A stretch of DNA of 64,000 bases, from contig NZ_RWIJ01000007.1 in assembly GCF_019805165.1 (NCBI RefSeq), forward strand, positions 1 to 64,000, given 5' to 3'. The DNA comes from Azospirillum sp. 412522 (lineage in GTDB: Bacteria > Pseudomonadota > Alphaproteobacteria > Azospirillales > Azospirillaceae). The number at the start of each line of letters is the position of its first letter. The stretch's first letter is position 1. A program made the position numbers and the translations under genes. The notes beneath the pieces were generated by a model. The model saw only the letters and a list, made by a program, of their open reading frames with translations. It had not been told where the DNA came from and searched no databases. Positions 57,608 through 64,000 of this stretch are shown piece by piece.

Positions 57608-58540
57608 TCATCCCCCAAGCTTCTCCCTGAAGAACTCGTTCACCCGCCGGATCGCGTCCGAGCGGGCGTCTTCATCCGTGCCGACATGGGCGGTGCCGCC
57701 GGGGGCGGTGGCGAGGTCCTTGCGCTTGCGCACCGGGGCGTCCGGCGAGTCGAAGCCGTGATAGGCGTCGGGGTAGACCACCAGATCGACCTTGTCCTTC
57801 ACCCCGTCGCGGCCGGCCAGTTCGACGCAGCTCTCCGGCGGCGTCCAATCGTCCTTGCCGCCGACCAGCAGCAGCAACGGGCCGTCGGGCTGCCAGTCCT
57901 CGTTGCTCAGCGCCGACTTGCAGCCGGGATAGAAGGCCACGGCGGCGCGGAAGCCGCCATTTTCCATCCCGGCCGGCCCGTCGTCGCCGGCGCCATAGGC
58001 GGCCATCACCGTACCCGCCCCCTGCGACCAGCCGATCACGCCTATGCGCTCGCGATCGACCTCCGGCCGCTTGCGCAGGAAGGCCAGCGCGGCCCAGGCG
58101 TCGCGCTTGCGCTCCACCGTGGCGCGGACGGTACGGTCCTTCAGGGCGGTGGTGCAGACCTCCTCCACGTCGCGCGGACCGAAGCTGTCGACCATCAGTA
58201 CCTCGTAGCCCTGCCGCTGCAGGTGCGTGGCCCACCAGACATGGCGCGGCGACACCCGGCCGTTGCGGGCATAGAGGCCGCCACAGCCATGCAGCATGAC
58301 CACCGCCGGGTGCGGGCCGTTGCCCGCCGGACGCAGCAGCCGGCCGCTCAGCATCGTCGGCGTTCCCCCGGTCACATCCCCGTCGACGGACGGAAAGCGC
58401 ACGATCTCCTCGGCGTGGACGCCGACCGCGGCATGAGCCGACCCCGCCGACAGGGCCAATCCTCCGATTGCGATCCCCCCGATACCGGCACACAGCGCCG
58501 CCCCCAACACAGCCGCGAGACCGCGGGTGGAAGCCTTCAT
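57608..58540 (-). CDS. Exported dienelactone hydrolase-family protein
   Basis: A 310-residue alpha/beta hydrolase with a signal peptide (LAAVLGAALCAGIGGIAIGG, cleavage near SAHA, residue 37). Oxyanion region VVMLHGCGGLYARNG, nucleophile IGVIGWSQGAGTVMA, acid in LLVGGKDDWTPPESC, histidine in VYPDAYHGFDSP. All catalytic parts are present. Substrate unknown; periplasmic location by the signal peptide. Confidence 0.86.
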   Translation of the reverse strand: MKASTRGLAAVLGAALCAGIGGIAIGGLALSAGSAHAAVGVHAEEIVRFPSVDGDVTGGTPTMLSGRLLRPAGNGPHPAVVMLHGCGGLYARNGRVSPRHVWWATHLQRQGYEVLMVDSFGPRDVEEVCTTALKDRTVRATVERKRDAWAALAFLRKRPEVDRERIGVIGWSQGAGTVMAAYGAGDDGPAGMENGGFRAAVAFYPGCKSALSNEDWQPDGPLLLLVGGKDDWTPPESCVELAGRDGVKDKVDLVVYPDAYHGFDSPDAPVRKRKDLATAPGGTAHVGTDEDARSDAIRRVNEFFREKLGG

Positions 58541-58710
58541 TCTGCAGCGTCCCCGACTTCAGGCGCCGACCCCGACGGCGGCGCTCGCGGTTGCAATATT
58601 AAACCTCCGCGATGCGGAAGGCCATGGGCGCCCGGCAATTGTCCCCGCAGATGCTCCCGCTCGATGGCGGAAGCTGCCTTGCCGCCACGTTTGCGCTAGG
58701 CTGCGGCACC

Positions 58711-60054
58711 ATGAGCGACTCCCCATCCCGCGTTTCCCCTCCTCCTCCGGCCTTCGGTGCCTTCTGTCTCTATTGGCTGCGGCTGGGACTGACCAGCTTC
58801 GGCGGGCCGGCGGGGCAGATTGCGATGATGCAGAGCGAGCTGGTCGACCGCCGCCGCTGGATCGACCAGACCCGGTTCCTGCATGCGCTCAACTTCTGCA
58901 TGCTGCTGCCGGGACCGGAGGCGCAGCAACTCGCCACCTATGTCGGCTGGCGGATGCATGGCGTGCGCGGCGGGCTGGTGGCGGGCGGGCTGTTTGTGCT
59001 GCCGGGGGCGCTGGTGCTGCTGGCCCTGTCCTGGATCGCCGCCGCCCATGGCGAGACCGGGCTGGTCGGCGCGCTGTTCGACGGCATCAAGCCGGCGGTG
59101 GTGGCGATCATCGCCGCCGCGGTCTGGCGGATGGGCCGCCGCACGCTGAAGGGACCGGCGGCCATCGCCATGGCCGGCGCCGCCTTCCTGGCGCTGTTCG
59201 CGCTGCACCTGCCCTTTCCGCTGGTGATCGGCGCCGCGGCGATGGTCGGCGGCGTGGCGGCGCACACCGGCCGCCACTGGTTCGCCCATCCCCATCCGGT
59301 GGAGGGGGACGGTGACGCTGCCGACCCGGCGGCACCCTCACCCGGGTCGGCATCCCGAGTCGGACGGCTGCCGACCTTATTGGGAGTGTGCGTGGTGCTG
59401 TGGGCGGTGCCGGTGGGAGCGGTGCTGCTGGCCTTCGGGACCGATCCCTGGCGCGGCATCGCGATGCTGTTCACCAAGGCCGCTTTCATCACCTTCGGCG
59501 GCGCCTATGCCGTGCTGCCCTACATCGCCGGGCAGGCGGTGGACGCCTATGGCTGGCTCAGCCCGCGCGAGATGGTCGACGGTCTGGCGCTGGCCGAGAC
59601 GACTCCGGGACCGCTGATCCTGGTCACGCAATATGTCGGTTTCTTCGCCGGCTGGAACCATCCGGGCGCGCTGTCGCCGGCATTGGCGGGGATGCTGGGG
59701 GCGGCGCTGACGACCTACGTCACCTTCCTGCCCTGCTTCCTGTTCATCTTCGCCGGCGCCCCCTATGTGGAGCGGCTGATCCACAATCGTCTGGCCGCGG
59801 GCGCGCTGGCCGCCATCGCCGCGGCGGTGGTGGGGGTGATCCTGAACCTGGGCGTCTATCTGGGGGTGGCGGTGCTGCTGCCGGACGGGCAGCACATGAT
59901 CGGCGGTCCGGTGGCAGGCAGCCTAATCTGGGCCTGGGCGATCATGCTGGCCGCGCTCTACGCACTGACCCGCCGGGGGATGGCGATCCATTGGGTCGTG
60001 GCGGGGGGAGCCGCGGCGGGCCTGATCCAGGCGCTCGCCGCATCTTCCCTGTAA
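58711..60054 (+). CDS. chrA: Chromate efflux transporter
   Basis: A 447-residue inner membrane transporter of the long-chain CHR family, which pumps chromate out. Two homologous halves with FGGPAGQIAMM (residue about 31) and FGGAYAVLPYI (about residue 267), and about ten to twelve hydrophobic helices. LPGPEAQQLATYVG and ETTPGPLILVTQYVGF are the paired signature segments. The start at MSDSPSRVSPPP has only a weak ribosome binding site. No chrB regulator is nearby. Confidence 0.94.
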   Translation: MSDSPSRVSPPPPAFGAFCLYWLRLGLTSFGGPAGQIAMMQSELVDRRRWIDQTRFLHALNFCMLLPGPEAQQLATYVGWRMHGVRGGLVAGGLFVLPGALVLLALSWIAAAHGETGLVGALFDGIKPAVVAIIAAAVWRMGRRTLKGPAAIAMAGAAFLALFALHLPFPLVIGAAAMVGGVAAHTGRHWFAHPHPVEGDGDAADPAAPSPGSASRVGRLPTLLGVCVVLWAVPVGAVLLAFGTDPWRGIAMLFTKAAFITFGGAYAVLPYIAGQAVDAYGWLSPREMVDGLALAETTPGPLILVTQYVGFFAGWNHPGALSPALAGMLGAALTTYVTFLPCFLFIFAGAPYVERLIHNRLAAGALAAIAAAVVGVILNLGVYLGVAVLLPDGQHMIGGPVAGSLIWAWAIMLAALYALTRRGMAIHWVVAGGAAAGLIQALAASSL

Positions 60055-60072
60055 GACGGAACGCCGCCCGGG

Positions 60073-60633
60073 TCAGCGCCGGGTGGCGCGGGCGGGCGTC
60101 TCGTCCTCGACGTAATCCTCGTCCTCGTCGTCCTCTGTCCCTTCCGGGATGTCGGGCGAATCGACGTCGATGGGAACGCCGGGGGTATGCTTGCTGGTGC
60201 GGATCGACAGCGCCGACTTCACATGGGCGACGTTGGGTGCCGCCGTCAGCTTGGTCGTCAGGAAGCGCTGGTAGTCGTCCCAGTCCTCCGCCACGATCTT
60301 CAGGACGAAATCATATTCGCCGGCCAGCATGTTGCACTCACGCACAAGCGGCCAGCTGTTGACGAGCTCCTCGAATTTCTTTAGGTCCGCTTCGGCCTGG
60401 CTGCTGAGGCCGACCTGGGCGAACACCGTGACGCCGAACCCCAGTGCATCGGGGTTGACGTCGGCGTGGTAGCCACGGATGAATCCCGCCTCCTCCAGCG
60501 CGCGGACGCGGCGCAGGCAGGGCGGAGCGGAGATGCCGGCACGTCGGGCAAGCTCCACATTGGTCATCCGGCCGTCGTTCTGCAGATCGCGCAGAATCCG
60601 ACGGTCAATTCGGTCGAGTTTGACCCGCCGCAT
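60073..60633 (-). CDS. Lrp/AsnC-family transcription regulator
   Basis: A 186-residue regulator. N-terminal winged helix (LDRIDRRILRDLQNDGRMTN, VELARRAGISAPPCLRRVRA) and C-terminal RAM ligand domain (FVLKIVAEDWDDYQRFLTTK). Residues about 155-186 are an extra acidic tail (GTEDDEDEDYVEDE) not usual in the family. Divergent from the ELM1-family gene by 174 bp. The effector is unknown, probably an amino acid. Confidence 0.92.
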   Translation of the reverse strand: MRRVKLDRIDRRILRDLQNDGRMTNVELARRAGISAPPCLRRVRALEEAGFIRGYHADVNPDALGFGVTVFAQVGLSSQAEADLKKFEELVNSWPLVRECNMLAGEYDFVLKIVAEDWDDYQRFLTTKLTAAPNVAHVKSALSIRTSKHTPGVPIDVDSPDIPEGTEDDEDEDYVEDETPARATRR

Positions 60634-60807
60634 GGTTTTACTCGGTCGCTCCGGGGGTGATTTGGAGAAAGGATATTACACGGGCATGGTGTCTACGCCA
60701 AGACGGAAACCCCCGCAAGGGCGAGCAACCCGGATAACGGTCTTTTCGCCGCGGTCCCCCCACTCCGCGCCGCAACTCCCTTTGCGGCCTCAACAATCCG
60801 AGTTCTC

Positions 60808-61782
60808 ATGCAACCTCTGACCTGCTGGGTCGTGTCGGACGGCAAGGCCGGCATGGAAAACCAATGCATCGGTCTGGCGGAGTCGCTTGGACTGACCCCG
60901 GTCGTCAAGCGCGTCCATCTGCGCACGCCCTGGCGCCAGCTGACCCCCTACTGGCGCATCGGCAACCGCTTTGCCGCCGGTCCCAAGGGCGATTCGGTGG
61001 AACCGCCCTGGCCCGACCTGCTGATCGGCAGCGGCCGGCAGTCCATCGCCGTCTCGCTGGCGGTGCGCCGGCAGTCGGGCGGCCGGACCTTCACCGTCCA
61101 GATCCAGGATCCGGTGATGAGCCCGCGTCATTTCGACCTGATCGTCGTGCCGCGCCACGACAAGCTGCGCGGCGACAACGTGATGGTGACCCGCGGCGCG
61201 CTGCACCGGGTGACGCCCGCCATCCTGGCCGGCGCGGCCGAGCATTTCAGGCCCCGTCTGGCGCATCTGCCGCACCCGCGCATCGCCGTGCTGATCGGCG
61301 GCGACAACGGCATCTACCGACTGACGCCCACCATCATGGGCGACGTGGCCGAACGGCTGGCCAACCTGACGCGCAGCCACGGCGCCGGGCTGATGGTCAC
61401 CCCGTCGCGCCGCACCGGCGCCGACAACGAGGCGATCCTGCGCGCCCGTCTGTCCGGCCTGCCGGCGGAGGTGTGGGACGGCACCGGCGAAAATCCGTAT
61501 TTCGCCTATCTCGGTCTCGCCGACGCGGTGGTGGTGACCTGCGACAGCGTGTCGATGACCTCGGAAGCCTGCTCCACCGGCAAGCCGGTCTATGTGATCG
61601 AACTGGAGGGCGGATCGCCCAAGTTCCGCGCCTTCCATGACGGGCTGTACCAGGACGGCATCACCCGGCCCTTCGACGGGTCTCTGGACCATTGGGACTA
61701 TCCGGCGCTGAACGAGACGGAGGTGGTGGCCGAAGACGTGCGCCGACGGCTGTCGGTTCACCGGAAGCGCTTCGGCCTGTAA
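60808..61782 (+). CDS. ELM1-family (DUF1022) protein
   Basis: A 324-residue protein of the ELM1 family, named after a plant mitochondrial fission factor. The bacterial role is unknown. Markers: WVVSDGKAGMENQCIGLAES at the start, LIGSGRQSIAVSLAVRR, QIQDPVMSPRHFDLIVVPRH, and the C-terminal PYFAYLGLADAVVVTCDSVS-MTSEA, a pattern like GT-B glycosyltransferases. Possibly an envelope sugar enzyme. Starts next to the divergent Lrp gene. Confidence 0.85.
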   Translation: MQPLTCWVVSDGKAGMENQCIGLAESLGLTPVVKRVHLRTPWRQLTPYWRIGNRFAAGPKGDSVEPPWPDLLIGSGRQSIAVSLAVRRQSGGRTFTVQIQDPVMSPRHFDLIVVPRHDKLRGDNVMVTRGALHRVTPAILAGAAEHFRPRLAHLPHPRIAVLIGGDNGIYRLTPTIMGDVAERLANLTRSHGAGLMVTPSRRTGADNEAILRARLSGLPAEVWDGTGENPYFAYLGLADAVVVTCDSVSMTSEACSTGKPVYVIELEGGSPKFRAFHDGLYQDGITRPFDGSLDHWDYPALNETEVVAEDVRRRLSVHRKRFGL

Positions 61783-61942
61783 TCGCAAGCCGGCGGGGTG
61801 CGGCGCGACCAATGCGCACACCCCGCTGGTATGACCGGTTTGCTGCGGAGTTCCGGCTCGGACCATGCCATAAGCGCCGGCATACCGGCCGTCTCCCGAA
61901 GGACGGTCCGGGGCCGTCCTTCCATCCGGAACTTCCGCCGCC

Positions 61943-62599
61943 ATGACCACCCCCGACGCCGTTTCCGCCTCCTTCCTGCGCTGCCTGGACAACAGCCGGC
62001 TGTTCGACCGGCCCTACGATCACTGGCTGCTGTCCGAGGCGCTGCCGGAAGCCGACGCCGACGCCATTGCCGACCTGCCCTGGGGGCCGCCGCCGGTGTC
62101 CGACACCTACGGCAAGCGCGAGACCAACAACGCGTCGCGCACCTATTTCGGTGAGGAGAACCGCGCCAGATACGCGGTGTGCGAAACGGTGGCCCAGGCC
62201 TTCCAGAGCCGCCCGGTGGTGGACGCGATCCGGAAGACCTGCAGCGTCGACCTGACCGGCACCAGCCTGCGCATCGAATATTGCCAGGACGCGGACGGCT
62301 TCTGGCTGGAGCCGCACACCGACATCGGCGTCAAGAAATACACGATGCTGATCTATCTCTCGAAAGGACCGAACTGCTCGCACTGGGGCACCGACGTGCT
62401 GGACGAGAGCCGGACGGTCGTCGCCCGCGCACCCTACGCCTTCAATGAAGGGCTGATCTTCATCCCCGGAAGCAATACTTGGCATGGCTTCGAGAAACGT
62501 TCGATCAACGGCGTACGGAAATCGATCATCGTAAACTATGTCGGCCCCGAATGGCGGGCGCGGCAAGAACTCTGTTTCCCTGACAAACCTGTTGCATAA
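61943..62599 (+). CDS. 2OG-Fe(II) oxygenase-like protein
   Basis: A 218-residue protein. Histidine-aspartate pair in WLEPHTDIGVKKYTMLIYLS, the second histidine in SNTWHGFEKRSI and a 2-oxoglutarate-binding arginine in NGVRKSIIVNYVG: the order and spacing of the double-stranded beta-helix dioxygenases. Substrate unknown; such enzymes near ELM1 or sugar genes often modify surface molecules. Start at MTTPDAVSAS. Confidence 0.75.
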   Translation: MTTPDAVSASFLRCLDNSRLFDRPYDHWLLSEALPEADADAIADLPWGPPPVSDTYGKRETNNASRTYFGEENRARYAVCETVAQAFQSRPVVDAIRKTCSVDLTGTSLRIEYCQDADGFWLEPHTDIGVKKYTMLIYLSKGPNCSHWGTDVLDESRTVVARAPYAFNEGLIFIPGSNTWHGFEKRSINGVRKSIIVNYVGPEWRARQELCFPDKPVA

Positions 62600-62677
62600 A
62601 ACTTCCGTCGTGGTTAAGTGACGCCGGTTTTGGGGGGCAAAGCCACCGTCGGCACGCTCTTTGGGAGTTTCGTACTT

Positions 62678-63310
62678 ATGTCCATGCTTGATCTGGACAA
62701 GTTCCGCGCTACCCCCCTGCAGCACGATCCCTATGATTTCCTGTGCGTTCCGGGCTTCGTGAAGCGGGAGTGTCTTGAAGAGCTGCACCGCGACTATCCC
62801 AAGGTGGACAAGCCCGGCTCGATCCCGTTGGGCGTCTTCCCCCAGGGGCCGAGCTTCGACCGGATGATCGCGGAACTCAAGGGACCGGAGGTCTGCAAGG
62901 CCTTCTCCGACAAATTCGACCTGGATTTGTCGAAGTATCCGACGATGTTCACGGCGCGCGGCATGTGCCGGCCGACCGACGGCAAGATCCATCCGGATTC
63001 GGCCAGCAAGCTCATCACCGTGCTGATCTACATGAACCCGCCCTGGGAGGCCACCGGCGGCCGCCTGCGCATCCTGCGCTCCCAGAACCTGGAGGATTAC
63101 GCCGCCGAGGTTCCGCCGGAGGAAGGCACCCTGATGTGCTTCCGCCGCAGCGACACCTCCTGGCACGGCCATTATCCCTTCGAAGGCCAGCGCCGTGCGA
63201 TCCAGATGAACTGGGTCAAGGGCAGCGTCTATATCTGGCACGAACAGTTGCGCCATCGCGTCGGCGCCTGGGCGAAGGGCGTCTTCGGCGGCCAGTCGAA
63301 AGAGTATTGA
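62678..63310 (+). CDS. Second 2OG-Fe(II) oxygenase-like protein
   Basis: A 210-residue protein of similar fold but little sequence likeness to its neighbour. The metal site would be KIHPDSASKLITVLIYMNPP with TSWHGHYPFEGQRR, the arginine in RRAIQMNW. PEEGTLMCFRRSD lies before the second histidine. Start at MSMLDLDKF, GGGAG 10 nt upstream. Substrate unknown. Confidence 0.7.
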   Translation: MSMLDLDKFRATPLQHDPYDFLCVPGFVKRECLEELHRDYPKVDKPGSIPLGVFPQGPSFDRMIAELKGPEVCKAFSDKFDLDLSKYPTMFTARGMCRPTDGKIHPDSASKLITVLIYMNPPWEATGGRLRILRSQNLEDYAAEVPPEEGTLMCFRRSDTSWHGHYPFEGQRRAIQMNWVKGSVYIWHEQLRHRVGAWAKGVFGGQSKEY

Positions 63311-63350
63311 GAAGGCCGAGGGGCTGCCGCGCCCCTCGACAGAGCGATCC

Positions 63351-63932
63351 TCAGTCGATCAGATCCTCGACCTCGCGGATGCGGCCGTTGTCGATCATGA
63401 ACTGGACCAGTTCCGGACGCTGCTTGCCGAGCGTGCGGTGACGCTGGCGGACGGCGGCGATCAGGTCGCCGCCGCGGCCGAGGATATCGTCGGCGAACTC
63501 GATCATGCGCAGGTTGGGCCAAGTCTGGGCCCTGATGGCGACCACCGCCCCGACCGCATCGGCCGCGGGAAGGTCGGGACGGGCCTGGGCCAGGATCATG
63601 GTCAGAGCCGCGGTGGAACGCGATACGCCGGCATGGCAATGGACCAGCAGGTGGCGGCAGTCCGCCGGCTCCGCCAGGAGGTCGCGGCCAAAGGACAGAA
63701 TGCGCTCCACGTCCGACCGTTCCGGTGCGATCTGGCCGCGGGTCGGCTCGATCACGTCATGAAAGCGCAGTTCCAGCCGTTCATGCTCGCCGTAATCGCC
63801 GAACTCGCTCGGCTCCGTCATGTCGGGGTCGAGGATCGACAGCACATGGCTGACCTTGCCGCCGCCGAAATTGCAAAGCTCGCTGAGACCGCAGACCGTC
63901 AGGCCGAAAGGCACGAAATCGCTGGCCATCAT
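63351..63932 (-). CDS. Tyrosine/dual-specificity phosphatase-like protein
   Basis: A 193-residue protein with the Cys-X5-Arg signature VHCHAGVSRSTAAL (residue about 97) and a general-acid aspartate candidate upstream in RFHDVIEPT. The family removes phosphate from tyrosine or other phospho-groups in the cytosol. Two adjacent ATGs at 63932 and 63929; GAGAGA lies before them. Convergent with the second oxygenase gene. Confidence 0.85.
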   Translation of the reverse strand: MMASDFVPFGLTVCGLSELCNFGGGKVSHVLSILDPDMTEPSEFGDYGEHERLELRFHDVIEPTRGQIAPERSDVERILSFGRDLLAEPADCRHLLVHCHAGVSRSTAALTMILAQARPDLPAADAVGAVVAIRAQTWPNLRMIEFADDILGRGGDLIAAVRQRHRTLGKQRPELVQFMIDNGRIREVEDLID

Positions 63933-64000
63933 TCTCTCGTTCGATTGCGGGGGAGGAAAACAGGGGGCTGGGGAGCCGCATTTGGCACCCGGCGCGGCAG

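Overview
The window is high-GC DNA of alphaproteobacterial type. Gene order (aroA-cmk-rpsA, napEDABC, carB-greA) and protein families suggest Rhodospirillales, most likely Azospirillum or a close relative. That placement is an inference from gene content, not from a search.

Left flank (1 to about 21.3 kb) is ordinary chromosome. It holds rpsA, cmk and aroA, a TIGR02300 zinc/acidic protein, tRNA-Ala(GGC), a periplasmic amino-acid-type binding protein, tRNA-Val(GAC), an N-formylglutamate amidohydrolase, otsA, glk, a ModE-like regulator, several membrane proteins, a TrmH-type methyltransferase, a protein with a sigma-region-1.1-like domain, msrA, a PAS protein coupled to an FtsK-type translocase without membrane segments, a DinB protein, an FMN-binding protein and a 7TM-type sensor kinase.

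From about 21.34 to 47.38 kb a 26-kb genomic island splits an mgtC-type gene. The 3' half of mgtC lies left of the island and the 5' half right of it. The halves rejoin in frame at the family's conserved GIGFLGAG motif. The right end carries three consecutive large tyrosine recombinases with a small coiled-coil helper, the arrangement of GInt/Tn554-type elements (ginABCD), followed by a second small protein and a RecD-like helicase in the same overlapping operon. Both ends carry copies of a TAYGTAAAYA motif. The left cargo is a tight defence cluster: dndC, dndD, a DndE-like domain fused to an FtsK motor, then an AAA ATPase and a DUF4435/TOPRIM protein that resemble the two PARIS proteins AriA and AriB. 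A 1263-residue CHAT-protease-like protein points toward them from the other side. The middle holds IS256, IS66 and IS21 remnants, a group of unknown small proteins (two tandem paralogue pairs, one with a MazE-like toxin-binding tail), a GapR-like/DUF2312 protein and three 22-24-bp palindromes spaced about 50 bp apart upstream of it. The likely undescribed system is this composite: a reduced phosphorothioation-type module with a DndE-motor fusion and a PARIS-like pair in one apparent operon.

Right flank (47.4 to 64 kb) is chromosome again: an FNR-type box and napEDABC (periplasmic nitrate reduction), a small membrane protein and a PAS protein, carB, greA, a dienelactone-hydrolase-like enzyme, chrA, an Lrp/AsnC regulator, an ELM1-family protein, two 2OG-Fe(II)-oxygenase-like proteins and a Cys-X5-Arg phosphatase.
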